Shown one piece after another: positions 11,176 through 22,271 of a DNA stretch of 64,000 nt. Position 1 is the stretch's first letter, and every line of letters begins with the position of its first letter. The position numbers were made by a program, and so were the translations under genes. Origin of the DNA: Ligustrum vulgare (lineage: Eukaryota > Streptophyta > Magnoliopsida > Lamiales > Oleaceae); contig OY743186.1 in assembly GCA_963555705.1 (NCBI GenBank), positions 39,543,241-39,607,240 on the forward strand, read 5' to 3'. The notes beneath the pieces are model-generated. The model did not search any database. It was not told the origin of the DNA and was given only the letters and a program-made list of their open reading frames with translations.

Positions 11176-13453
11176 TATCTTTATGGTGACAAGGTAATAT
11201 ATATTTCATTTGGAGGGCTTCAACTGATACTGAAAGCTGATCCCCTAAATATGCACAAGTTTAGACTTGATCAAAGGTTGTTTTTTCTCTTAGAAAGATA
11301 ATTTTGTTCAGAATGCTAGCGTGGTTGATTTGTATGAGAATTCTAAATGGTTTTGTTTTATTTATCATTGTGGCCTCTTTTAAAGATGTTGCATAAATGA
11401 AATAACCATAAAGGCATAATGTGTTTTGTAACTATCAAAATGCAGGTAGCTTATTCATTTAAGAACAATCTTAGTGGTAATGTGATATGATGTCAACAGA
11501 GTTTTGATGTTCTTTTTCAGTTTGATTGTGCAGGATAAGGGTTCCATACTCCTTCCAATAGAGAGCACCTTCAATTGATACTGGTGAAGCTTTTTCCATG
11601 ATTATGGCTGTATTTGTAGCTCTTGTGAGGGTTTGTTTTCATTTAATCATTACTTAGAATTATTAGAATTTCATTGTCTATATTATTTTGACCAACATTG
11701 ATAATGGATCACATAATGGGATTGTTGATTAGAGGTCTCTTGTGTAAATATTACCAATGATCAATCAAACCTCTCAATGAATGGATGAGAGTGCTCCAAT
11801 CCCATAAGTGTTGAAGTGTTGTCATTACCTAACAATAGTGAATAATATCATCTTATTAGATACTTCAAAGGGAAAATATTGCTAGAGAAAGTACAAATTC
11901 AATTTACAGTTAATAAAAACATGGTTCAAGTGGAAAGGAAAAGCATTTAATTTCCAAAAATAAGTGTGTGAAAGAGATCCAAGTCCATCTGAAAAACATT
12001 TTTCAACTATAGTAAATAAATGTTGCCAACAAACTTAGGTTGGGATGCATTGTGCTTTTAAAGATTGAGGATTTTATTCGTACGTAGGAGAATAAAATGA
12101 AGGGGACATGTCATTTAGCTTAAGTTGAAATTAACTCATGGGGTAGAAACTATTTTACCATGGCCTTGACAGTGGACAATGATCATCCATGAAAAGAAGC
12201 ATAAAAACTAGTTGTTTTAGTTTATGCGCCACTTTTTCGCTCAAGTGAAACTTGCCTGCTTGCCTTTTAGCTTGAGTGAGAAATGACTGCAAGAAAGGCT
12301 ACTGTATAACGGAAATGGCAATGGTAGTTGGTTTCATTTAGTTGTTTGATTTCAAAACAAGAAGTTGTAGTCTCTAATGTAATTTTGGAAAGTCATGTTC
12401 ATGCATGTGCAGCTAGAGGTAAGTTGTAAAGCCTCACACCCTTCCTCTTTTATATTGGTTTGAAGTTAAGGCATCTAAGTAGAGCTAGGGGATTATGTAA
12501 AGTTTAGTTGGTATATTCCTTTGGCTGCTTTGGTTTCATTTTATGTTATTGATTACTTAAATTTATTTGTTTTTAGTATTATAATATGTTGAAATTTCAT
12601 TCGAGGTGAAAGTTCTGTGATTTGGTGAGGATTAAAGTGAATGAGGCAAACCTATAAATTTGTTATTATCAATTTGAAAAATGTATATAAAAAAAAGAGT
12701 TGAGATTTCGTACTTTAGAGGAGAATCAATTATAACCAAGCTTCATGTTATTATAGTTGTTGATGATGAATTTTTTTGAGAAATTTTGTTCTGTGAATAG
12801 GTTTAAGTTCTTTCGTCATCGTAAATTGGCTTTGAGAATTGGTTCCATAGCTTTTTAATGTTAGATAAGTGAATTTCAATGTTAAATAATTCAAGATAAT
12901 TAGGTTTCTAGTAAGTTGAACACTGATTTCTCAGTTTCACGCCTTTTGTTTTATTGAAAAACTTACACAAACCCTTCCGCCCAAAACCCCTGAAAAGCAC
13001 AAGTTGGAAAATAACTCCTTGGTTTGTTTTACTTGCAGCCCTTTTGTTGTTCTGTCTTGCTTAAGTAATATAACATTTTCTTTGACATGATTATAGTTGT
13101 ATACTTTCTTTCTTTCTTGTTTGTTTTGTGGGCTGCATTTGATTTGGCTAATGTTTGGTTTACAGGTTTCATCTAATGTTGAAAATGAAAACCAACAGAA
13201 ATTGATTAATTAATTTACCTTATTTTACTTCTTCTTTTTGTAACATTTCTTCGGTTATAACTTATAAGTGCTCATTCTCTAACTTATATAAGTGAAAAGT
13301 TTTTTTTTTTTTCAAAAACCATTCAACTGATTTTACCAAACACGTAACTATGAAGTGGGATGTGAAGCAGCAGTGGTTGAAATTGGGATAAGTTACTTTC
13401 TAGGTCATAAATAGGTAGTCTGAAATTGAAAAGTGATTTGAAAGAATGTGTGT

Positions 13454-13690
13454 GATGCAAGGCTTTCGTTGTAGAAGGCGGTTGAATGTTTTCCATTGTA
13501 TGTGGAGTTATGGCTTGCTCCTGCGACTGCGAGGTTGGACTTATGAAAATGCAAAGAAGGCCCTCAATAACGTGAGGGAGGAGCTTTCTAAAGAACAAGC
13601 TATTTGGATTACTGTTGCAAAGTTGGAAGAAGCTAATGGGAGAATACTGCCATGGTTGGGAAGATCATAGAAAGGGATATTAGAGTTTAA
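13454..13690 (+). pseudogene. PRP6/STA1-like splicing-factor exon fragment, decayed
   Basis: Three frames together give a stretch of the U5 snRNP protein PRP6 (Arabidopsis STABILIZED1), a TPR/HAT-repeat scaffold of the U4/U6.U5 tri-snRNP. Seen: [15 protein letters not shown] (about 13474-13520), then [19 protein letters not shown] (13541-13597) and [14 protein letters not shown] in another frame, then [12 protein letters not shown] in a third frame (13652-13687). An in-frame TAG replaces one codon early on, and a small insertion plus at least two frameshifts separate the pieces. The fragment covers less than a tenth of the ~1000-residue family protein. It sits about 660 bp upstream of a Helitron-like 3' end, which fits gene capture. 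It cannot encode a functional protein. Confidence 0.8.
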
Positions 13691-14356
13691 AAAGAAAAGT
13701 TTGGGGGTTTTGTTTTCCATCTTTTAGCATTTGTTTGATCCATTATATAGTCATGTTATTGAGGTGAAATTGCATTATCTTTTTTTATAGAATTAGGTGG
13801 TTCTTTTTGTGTAGATTATATTGAAATTTGTTGTGTTTTTCTTCTTTTAATTTGCAGTGAATTGATCTCTCTAAAATGGTCAGTCATTGAAGAAGAGCAT
13901 CGACTGGTTCTCAAAAACTTTTGTAGTTTGACTGTAATTTGGAAAGCCTCAACTCTCCTAACAACTACTTATTGGAGGTAACTATTAAATTATAGGAAGT
14001 TCATTGTCTCTTCCATCGGAGTGGATGCACAATGGGAGGGTCCCCTATCTGAGTGCACCTCCCACTGTTCTAGGTGCACCTTCGGAAATTCACCGGTCAT
14101 GTGCAACAGACGTGGAGTCCAAATTGTGCATCGTCAAGTACATGATCATGCACACAGTGTCTTGTGAATGTTATAAGGCCTATTTTTACAGAATAACATG
14201 GTAACAAGGATATTATTCTTTGTACATTTATCCATCAACTTCTATCAATTTTTATGTCTTATATTTTTTTCCCTACATAATCAATTTTTTTCAATCTTCA
14301 CACGAATCAACACAAATATGAAACGTTACATGCAACGCACGTGTCCGTTTACTAGT

Positions 14357-16489
14357 CTATATATAAATATATATTTAAGTCTTAAGACAATTAAAATAAC
14401 TATTCATGCTTCAATTTTCATGGGAAGAATTCTAAAAACTGGGGCACGTGGTTTTTTTTTTTTTTTGGTGGGAAAATATGATAGAAAGGGGGAGAACAAC
14501 ATTTTGAAAAAAAATGTCACGATTACGAGGTAAAAAATGGGGTGAATAACCAAAATAAAAATAAAAAATGAAGGTCTAGCTATGCCTACTCTATCATAAC
14601 TCCATATGAGTTAGAGGTGAAATTTATAATTTGGGTTTAGATTAATTTCTTAGAATTGATGGATTGGGTTGGGGTTTACTTTTTGGACTTTGGGCATTAA
14701 CTTAAGTTATACATTTGGACAGTTAGACTTACAAATCGACACAGGAGCTAGTAGAGTATTAGACTATTTTAAATGAACTAATTATTAAAAAAAAAAAGGC
14801 TAAAAATTGGCCTTGGCCTTTGGTTCTTGGTTCTGGTTTTCGATTTTAGAATAAGAACTAGAACCAAAATCAAATGGTTCTTTATGTTAAGAACTAAACC
14901 ATTGATTTTATTTATTTATTTATTTTTTTTGTAGAGCCAAATTGAACTGCTCGGTTTGGTCTGGTTTGGTTTGATTATTTTTTTCATTAGTTTGAATTTT
15001 CACATGAGGTTCAAATTTGTTAGGCACTTTGTCAATTCAGTGGGTGGTACTCATACCCTGTCCAACTTGGGACATAACCTACTATTTACGTCATCTACCA
15101 AATTTCAAGGTGAGAACGTCTAAAGTTATAACTGAACCTGAGGAAACGTGTCATCCCACCTTGTAAATATTTCAATATGTATATCATGCAATGTCACAAT
15201 GTGAGGTCAAAATTGAAAGTAATGTGGTACAATTTTCTCCACCTCGTGTGCTTGACTTCATCTTAGCTATTGACCATATCATGACCACAATTTTCTACAT
15301 CTTGTGTGCTTGACTTCATCATTTCGTTCTCCATATAAAATTTTCGGTACAAACACACAATTGATCTAATGAGCACCACTGTAAATTTTGTCTAAATACA
15401 TCGATGATGTATCATATCAATTTATTTATGAATAAAAATTTGATGGATCATACATGCGTAGAAGACCAAAAATTAATGTACATACATAAAACTATACATA
15501 TATATCACGTTATTTTTTGAGATACTTCATGTTAAAAGAATGTAGAGAAATGTACATGCATAAAAGAACGTGACTTCAATTAATCTCTTAAAAGATTAAT
15601 CGTTTCAAAATAAAAACGAGAAGTTTTATTTTAAGACTTTTAACTTAAAAATAAACTTGCCAAAAGAAAATAGATTTTTTTTTTAAGGCTTTCCATGTAA
15701 CACTATGGCTCTATTCGGCGGTTACCTTTTGATTATAGATTTGTTTATTTGTATGTTTTAGGTAAAATTTATAGTTGAAAAATAGAGAAAGAAAATATGT
15801 ATTGTTAAAAAGTGGTTTAAAAATTTTTGTAAATTATAAATTGGTTTATAAACCTCTATTCGGAGGCTAAATTTGGTTTAAAAACCAGATTATTTCATGT
15901 TTTTTGAGGTAAATGGATAGTTAAAAAGTAGAGAGAGAAAATATGTATGATTAGAGATTGATATGGGAAATTGTGTAATTTAAAATTTGGTTCATAAACC
16001 ATAAAAATTCATAGACGGGCTTAAACCGTTCGCAGAATATAAAAAGTTGAGATGAGTGAAAAACTTTTGATTTCTCCGTTATCTCATATTAATTTTCTTT
16101 TGTCAATAATACTTTTTTTTTGTCCTCATTCTAAAAATATTAATTTTTATTCGTATTAATTAAATCCAATTCAAATGGAAAATAAGAATCTTATTTTTAG
16201 ACTTCACACGTAAAAGAAGTTTTTCAAAATAAGAAAGAAATTTTTTGTTTTTAAGACTTTCCACGTAAAAGAAAACCCACTCAGTGCATTTTAAAAATAT
16301 TAATCCTCTCATTGTATTAAATTATTAATTAAACCCAATTTAAAATAAAATCAGAAGAAAAATTAAAAATTTTCATTTATATTGACTTCTTAATTATATA
16401 ATTTTGTACAAAGTTTATTGCAGTCATTAAACAATAAGTGTGGGAATTCAAAATTTTCATTTTTTAAAGGCTTTCAATGTAAAAGCAAG
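14357..16489. other. AT-rich intergenic region with old repeats
   Basis: No gene recognised. At 14810-14980 there is a block of GGTTCT/TTGGTT words of the kind found inside hAT-like MITEs (compare 27655-28518). 15020-15360 has moderately complex sequence that I could not assign. A tandem duplication is listed separately at 15711-16000. Confidence 0.4.
15711..16000. repeat. Two-copy tandem repeat of ~145 bp
   Basis: CTATTCGGCGG (15711) and CTATTCGGAGG (15855) begin two diverged copies that share AGGTAAAATTTATAGTTGAAAAATAGAGA-type and AAAATATGTAT words, and both end with GGTTTATAAACC/GGTTCATAAACC. Divergence is substantial, so this is an old duplication. Confidence 0.65.
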
Positions 16490-16695
16490 CAGAGGTGTCA
16501 GCGACCACAAAAGTCGTCGCTGTATGTAGTTTTGTCGTTGAAGTAATTTTTTGTCGTCGCAAAAAAGTTGCTTCCTTAGGTTCTTGTCTGATAACATATT
16601 GGACGATATTTAATGGCAACAACATTTGTGACGACAAGAATCGTCTCTTTATATTAGGGTCTATAGCGACGACAAGAGTCGTTGCTACAACCGTC

Positions 16696-16698
<3 letters not shown>

Positions 16699-16732
<34 letters not shown>
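16699..16732. repeat. (TA)n microsatellite in the CACTA remnant
   Basis: About 16 TA units between two GCGACGACA-type motifs. It creates the Ile-Tyr run of a spurious 79-codon + strand frame. Confidence 0.95.
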
Positions 16733-16734
<2 letters not shown>

Positions 16735-16864
16735 CGACGACATTTGTCATCGCTGTAGGCTCTTTAACTTTTAAATTAATATTTAAATTTTATAAAGTAA
16801 TACAAATAAAATGTTCGAACACTACACATTTAAAAAATACCAAAAATTCCAAAAAATATTGTAA

Positions 16865-17356
16865 AGATCCCCCAAGTACTCTTCAATATCATCATCCATA
16901 AGAGGATCATCTGCTACCGTAGGGTTTGCTGCAAGAGGTGGTGGCATCTTAAATCCTGGTGCTAAATGACCGAGCCGACAAACTCGCCATTGAGCCGCTC
17001 ATAGTCGTGAAATCATCAGCGAACTAAGCGCCTAGAGCATCAAGTTTAGCGCCTTGAGTGGTGACAGTGTCTTGAAGCCTGGCAGCCACATTAGGAGACT
17101 GGTAAGCTGTAGCTCTAGTTGAAGACATAGTTGTGGATGACTGGGTTCCAAAGATGCCCCTAATAGTTCGGTCGATGCCTCGGACGTGTCCCCATCACTC
17201 TCCAAGCACCGCACAAAGAAGGTTGCACTTGTCTACGTGCGCCCCGCTAGTACTGACATGTTGTGTCTCACTCTCTTTTTCAACATGCATGGCGTCTTGC
17301 TTATTTAAATTATTTAACAAAAACTGAACAACAAATTAAACATAATAGTATATACA
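16865..17356 (-). pseudogene. Transposase_24 / PTTA-like CACTA-associated gene, C-terminal part
   Basis: The - strand gives fragments typical of the C-terminus of the plant CACTA second protein: ATAYQSPNVAARLQDTVTT, then GAKLDALGA followed by a stop in place of a residue, then a frameshifted tail with an MDDDIEEYLGDL-like ending near 16870. Stops and frameshifts show it is dead. Its N-terminal continuation (EGEVWVNAEAQRLY) is at 25911-26030, beyond the LTR retroelement that split the gene with target duplication ATACA. The family is thought to bind subterminal repeats; that role is known for the family and not shown here. Confidence 0.65.
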
Positions 17357-17640
17357 TGTAGCGACCCAGAATTTTTACGCGATTAATAATTATTTTAATA
17401 GAAAATCGTGTCGCTACTATTAAGTTAACGCCGCGACGTATTCGTATAGCCAAGTCAAGAAATAATCGAGATCGTTCGATTTTAAATTAAATTCCGAATT
17501 TCTAAAAAAAAAATATCTCCATTCTCTTGATTTAAAGTATATTAAGTCCAAGTACTTAATTCAATGTTATCCCAATATTTATTTATACAAAAATTACTTT
17601 TATTATTGAAATTAAGAAAATATATGCAAGCATGGGAGGT

Positions 17641-18056
17641 TCCATTATATGTAATCATGAAGAGCATAATATTTGTATAAATATGGAAAAGTATATGAAT
17701 GATTTATATACTCCATTATATATAATCATGAAGAGCATAATATTTGTATAAATATGGAAAAGTATATGAATGATTGATAAGACTCCATTATATGTAATCA
17801 TGAAGAGCATAATATTTGTATAAATATGGAAAAGTATATGAATGATTTATATACTCCATTATATATAATCATGAAGAGCATAATATTTGTATAAATATGG
17901 AAAAGTATATGAATGATTGATAAGACTCCATTATATATAATCATGAAGAGCATAATATTTGTATAAATATGAAAAAGTATATGAATGATTGATAAGACTC
18001 CATTATATATAATCATGAAGAGCATATTATTTGTATAAATATGGAAAAGTATATGA
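17641..18056. repeat. Six-unit 71-72-bp minisatellite in the LTR
   Basis: Units start TCCATTATATGTAATCATGAAGAGC at 17641, 17712, 17784, 17855, 17927 and 17999. Alternating units end in GATTTATATAC or GATTGATAAGAC, so a two-unit block was amplified. The array creates repetitive spurious ORFs on the - strand. The 3' LTR repeats the block at 24238-24653. Confidence 0.95.
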
Positions 18057-18286
18057 ATGGTGCTTTACTTTAAGAAAATGATGTGTTAAAATTAATAGAA
18101 TTGAATGATTATGTTTACAATATGCCAACTTTATACATCTATTTAAACCCATCTCTTTTACACACAACTCTACACATATACACTTATTTCCAATCTCTTG
18201 ACAAAATCCACAAGTAAGAGAAATTCAAGGTGGTCAAGAAAGTTTTGGTCCATTTACTACTACACTTCATTTTAATCTTTTAAAAG

Positions 18287-18775
18287 GTAAGTATATCTTA
18301 TGTTTTTATGAAAAGTAAGTATGTTTTTATGAAAGGTAAATATACCTTATGTTTTTATGAAAAGTAAGTATGTTTTTATGACAAGTAAGTATATCTTATG
18401 TTTTTATGAAAAGTAAGTATGTTTTTATGAAAGGTAAATACACCTTATGTTTTTATGAAAAGTAAGTATGTTTTTATGACAAGTAAGTATATCTTATGTT
18501 TTTATGAAAATTAAGTATGTTGTTATGAAATGTAAATATACTTTAAGTTTTTATGAAAAGTAAGTATGTTTTTATGAAAGGTATTACCTTATGTTTTTAT
18601 GAAAAGTAAGTATGTTTTTATGAAAGGTAAATACACCTTATGTTTTTAAGAAAAGTAAAATACCTTATATTTTTAAGAAAAGTAAGTATGTTTTTATGAA
18701 AAGTAAAATACCTTATATTTTTAAGAAAAATAAGTATGTTTTTATGAAAATTAGATATACCTTATGTTTTTACGA
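18287..18775. repeat. ~26/52-bp minisatellite in the LTR (TATGTTTTTATGAAAAGTAAG)
   Basis: Short units built from AAGTAAGTATG, TTTTTATGAAAGG and TAAATATACCTTATG repeat about 18 times with small variants. The 3' LTR has the corresponding array at about 24884-25390 with a different unit order, the main difference between the two LTRs. Confidence 0.9.
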
Positions 18776-19290
18776 AAATGTTTGGATCATTGCTATGAAA
18801 TCAATCTCACAAGATTGCTATTGGTCCCATATGATATGTTTATGATTATGCTAAGGGGACCGGAGTTTAGTAGCGCTACACATAAGAATTCTTGCCATCT
18901 AAGTTCGATAAAATTCTTGTGTCTCTCTATGTTTATGAGGATTTCGATCATATCCTATGTTATGATGAAAATGATCCATATGCTTTCAAAAGAAAATTAT
19001 GCTTGGTATACTTACTGGAATTTTATAAATCTCACTCCACGATATTTACCATTTTCAGATAATTGAAGGTTCGAGGCGGTCAACATGGAAGTGGCAAAAG
19101 TGGTTAAGATTGATGAGATAATTATGTTGAACTTTATGTAAGAAAATTATGTTCTATTTTTATTCACAAATAAAATTATGGGATTCTAATTATTCTTTTG
19201 AATAATTTTACATTACTATTTAAGTCTCGATAATATGATATGAGTCACTTTTAGTGGCACTCGAATGGTCGAGAACTCGGGTCGTCACAG

Positions 19291-19303
19291 TTGGTATCAG
19301 AGC
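19291..19303 (+). promoter_or_regulatory. Primer-binding site (initiator Met-tRNA type)
   Basis: TTGGTATCAGAGC begins one base after the LTR's terminal CA. This is the standard PBS complementary to the 3' end of plant initiator tRNA-Met and fixes the element's + orientation. Confidence 0.9.
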
Positions 19304-21250
19304 AAAGAGTTTTAAAAACGATTCTGTAGATTTTTGAAATTTTATTTCTTTAAAAAAAAAAAAAAATCACTATTCACGTGAACAGTAAAACGACGTGCTA
19401 TTCATGATGAACAGTGAACGAAATCACTATTCATTATAAAAATAAAAAAAAAGTTGAATTTTCACATGTCAAGTATGGTTATGATTTTGAAAAGCATGAT
19501 GAAATTTGATGTGCGAATTTCAAGGACAAAATTCATTTTAAGCAAGGGAGTTTGTAATGTCCTGAAAATTTTATGGAATATAATTAGTTAGTGATATGAT
19601 GTTTATATTGATGTCTTTGATAAATTTCTAGAAGTTCGGGGACTAAAGGAAAAATAAGATTTGACGATAAATTTTATTTGGGTTAAGTTATTAATTATTG
19701 ATGGGGAGATAATTACTATATCGATATTGGATTTGTTTTGAAGATTGTGATTAATTAGGAATTATGATTCAAGAAAATGTTGATTTGGATACAACCACAT
19801 TAAATTATTGTTGATTAAAGGAAAATAAGATTATATGAAATATTTTAACTCATCACTCTACTATGTCACTCTCCACGTATTGACTCCTCGAACCAGGTAT
19901 GTTATATGCTTTGCAAGTCATTTACGATTTTATTAAGACATGTTAAGTATGAAATCTTCATATGTTATGAATCTTTAAGTGAAATATACATGTTGAGTAT
20001 GATATGAATTGATAGAAGCCTGAATTTTAATTTATTCCTTTTTATGTAGAATCATGAGACATAGAGGATATTGATATGAATTTTGGTTCATATTAAGCTT
20101 AGTAAGACTGACTAAATTAGAAAAATAAGTTGGTTCGTAACTTTTACCAAAAAATATATGGAATAATATATTAAACAAACAAAATTAATAATGAATTTGT
20201 ACAATAATTTATCCCTTTATAGTGTACCTTTGTGTAAAAACAAGGGAAAAACTGTGGATGGTTATTAGTACTTCCTCTTCAAGTTTCAATTTTCGGTTCA
20301 ATAATTTATCCCTTTAACACTACCTTTGCTTAAAAGTAAGGAAAAACTGTGGATGATTATTGGTACCACTCTTCAAGTTTCAATTCTGAAAAAAATTCGG
20401 AAAGAAAGAAAGAGAACGGGTGTTGAGCATAATGGGAATAATATGACTTAAGAATGATTTTCAAAATAATTGTTGTCCTCGAGTTTAGAAATGATGAACC
20501 TTAAATGGACTTTGCATAATTGATTTTAGACATGGCACTAAGTATAACAAGTCAACAGAAATGATTAGAAATATGTTCAGATTATCTATCATTTAGATTT
20601 AATGAGAAATAACGAGCCAATTTTATGAAGTTTTATGAGATGTTAAGATTATAAATGATATGATTTTAATGAGACTTTTATGAGAAGCATTATGAAGTTA
20701 GAGATTTAAAGATTTGGTTATTGGGAATTAAGTAATGGATATTATGTTGAGTAAGTGAATTATGCCTCTATATTGAAGAGAAATTTATTATGAACTTTGG
20801 CCTTGTGATTAAATTTTGGGAATATGATTTATGACTTATAAATATAAGTATGAGTAATCTTTTGAGCCAATTAAGATATGGAAGGAAGTGATATTGTGAT
20901 ATTGAAAAATATGATTTGAAATTGTTATGTTGAGAAATTATGAATTGAATTATGGGATATTTTTTGATGATATTGAAGTGTTGGAATCGTTTTCAATATT
21001 TTTAGATTGTTGTGATCAAATGTGGAGTTATTTATTATTATGAGTTATGAAGTATGCTTACGGTTTGAATAAGTCCAAATTTCAAAGGAAACTCTGCCTA
21101 GAATTTTATCGTTTGGAATTAAGAGCATAGTATGGTATGCAATCACTAAGAGAATTGAGGTTAGACATGCAAATTCATTTACATCACAAACGAGATTTAG
21201 TAGATGATAACAGAGATATTATTATTTTATCGTAAGGAGAACACAAAAGA
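19304..21250. other. Non-coding internal region of the retroelement, 5' half
   Basis: No gag or pol trace seen on either strand. At 19518-19570 the words AAGGACAAAATTCATTTTAAGC, AAGGGAG and TTTGTAATGTCCTGAAAATT look like the PPT and LTR start of a different gypsy element, suggesting that the internal region was assembled by recombination or template switching. A two-copy ~95-bp repeat lies at 20205-20390. The rest is AT-rich. Confidence 0.6.
20205..20390. repeat. Two-copy ~95-bp tandem repeat
   Basis: Both copies begin AATAATTTATCCCTTTA and contain GGAAAAACTGTGGATG and CTTCAAGTTTCAATT. They differ by several substitutions and small gaps. Confidence 0.8.
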
Positions 21251-21294
21251 GTCACACTGGAAAGAAATACATGAAACACGCAAAAGCAAAAGAA

Positions 21295-21540
21295 AGCAAC
21301 ATGGGAAATTCCTCAAATTGAGAGATGTGTTTCCGGAGTAGCCGTATCCTACCACCTCTGACCTTTTGAGGAAATAAAGAAACCTTCAAAGAGGTGTGTT
21401 TCGAGAGTAAGAATACTCCGTAATCTACCACCTGGAACCTTTGAGGTACACACAAGATTTAAACATTAAGGAAATCCTAGGAAATTAGAGGGGTGTCTCG
21501 AGAGTAAGAATACTCCGTACTCTACCCCCACCTATTCTAA
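21295..21540 (-). repeat. Three-fold ~80-bp repeat, hairpin-forming, just 3' of the LOG ORF
   Basis: Three imperfect units (about 21301-21386, 21387-21466, 21467-21540) lie directly after the LOG stop on the antisense strand. The last two share GAGAGTAAGAATACTCCGTA. As RNA from the - strand each can fold: an outer stem (AGAGGUG with CAUCUCU in one unit, AGGUG with CACCU in the second, GGGGU with ACCCC in the third) encloses, in two units, an inner GAGUA-UUCU-UACUC hairpin. The stems differ in sequence but stay paired, which hints at structure rather than simple duplication. Possible roles are 3'-UTR stability, 3'-end formation or a small-RNA source; this is inference. Confidence 0.6.
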
Positions 21541-21543
21541 GAT

Positions 21544-22197
21544 TCATAAAGTTAAGTTTACATTAACCGGACTCCATTTTCGCTTGATTCCCCTTCCTTG
21601 CGACCAATCTATCTTAACCCCTGCTGGATCTTGTATTGAGATATATGACTGCAGCTTATCCAGTAGTTCATCAATAGTAGGAGCAGAAATAAGGAGCCTT
21701 CTGGAAAATGGAGAGATGAATCCCTGTTCCACAGCATAATCAAGAAAGGTTAACAAACCATCAAAGAAATTGTTAACATTCAGAAGCCCAATAGGCTTAG
21801 TATGGAGATCTAGTTGAGCCCACGAGGTAATGTTAAAGATTTCTTCTAAGGTACCAAAACCTCCGGGCAGGGCTATAAAGGCATCAGAACCATATAGCAT
21901 ACAAGTTATGCGTTCATGGATGGAGAAGGTTTGAACTTCATGCCCTCGTGTTTTGCCTGCAACATCTACCAAAGGGACAGGTATGACACCGATTACTTTT
22001 GATTTCTCTGCAAGAGCAGATTGGGAAACACAACCCATTAGACCACTGCTACCACCCCCATACACAAGAGTTATTCCTTTTTCCCCCAGTTTCTTTCCAA
22101 GATCTACGGCCGCTTCTAGATAACTGAAGCCTTTCCCCACTTTTGATCCACAAAATACACAAATAGTTTTGATCTGTCGAAGTTTTGGTGCTTCCAT
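21544..22197 (-). CDS. LOG: LOG-type cytokinin riboside 5'-monophosphate phosphoribohydrolase, intronless, in a retroelement
   Basis: 217 aa, full length for the plant LOG family, which releases active cytokinin bases from cytokinin nucleotides in the cytosol. Seen: ICVFCGS at residues 12-18; YGGGSSGLMG at 46-55; GVIP at 70-73; the conserved Arg in IHERI (R96); the family signature PGGFGTLEE at 111-119; ITSWAQLDLHTKPIGLLN next; and GFISP plus SAPT near the C-terminus. A basic tail (residues 195-217) is extra. All catalytic-type residues I can place are intact. Plant LOG genes are normally multi-exon; this one is a single ORF antisense to an LTR retroelement, so a retrocopy or viral relay is likely. 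A TATA-like box lies 75 bp upstream. Its sequence is quite diverged from typical plant LOGs, so altered substrate preference is possible. Confidence 0.92.
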   Translation of the reverse strand: MEAPKLRQIKTICVFCGSKVGKGFSYLEAAVDLGKKLGEKGITLVYGGGSSGLMGCVSQSALAEKSKVIGVIPVPLVDVAGKTRGHEVQTFSIHERITCMLYGSDAFIALPGGFGTLEEIFNITSWAQLDLHTKPIGLLNVNNFFDGLLTFLDYAVEQGFISPFSRRLLISAPTIDELLDKLQSYISIQDPAGVKIDWSQGRGIKRKWSPVNVNLTL

Positions 22198-22271
22198 CTT
22201 TGATAGTATAGAAGAGAAAACTTACGAAGAAGATGTGATTTTGGGATGCCTGAACTATGAAATATGTTTGA

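Larger units (their letters stand above)
9040..14356 (+). mobile_element. Probable Helitron carrying captured host-gene fragments
   Basis: The right end is diagnostic in style: an imperfect hairpin (ACATGC, loop AAC, GCACGT) at about 14330-14342, followed by CCGTTTACTAGT with CTAGT at 14352-14356. This mirrors the ends of the two copies at 3955 and 6492. A possible 5' end with TCACTATTATATATAAG lies near 9042. The interior looks like captured genic DNA: a CT-rich leader-like exon (9150-9350), long T-rich intron-like stretches and a decayed PRP6/STA1 exon (13454-13690). The left boundary is an inference. No Rep-helicase is visible. Confidence 0.4.
17357..19289 (+). repeat. 5' LTR of the LOG-carrying retroelement
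   Basis: 1933 bp, TG...CA. It contains two minisatellites (17641-18056 and about 18287-18775). Between them is a likely core promoter, with a CTATTTAAACCC TATA-type box near 18139 followed by a pyrimidine-rich leader. The same LTR family occurs as the 3' LTR, as a solo LTR on the - strand at 42685-44612, and as a diverged solo LTR at 59763-62829. Confidence 0.92.

Noticed and set aside
17798..18025. Repetitive 75-codon ORFs in the LTRs (also 24395-24622 and 43877-44305)
   Set aside because: Frames through the 71-bp minisatellite; identical in each LTR and without codon character.
18764..19066. 100-codon + strand ORF conserved in both LTRs (also 25380-25682; inverted at 42948-43211)
   Set aside because: Conserved only because the LTRs are recent duplicates. 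No domain, and the solo copy is truncated by a frameshift. I considered a small LTR-encoded peptide but see no support.
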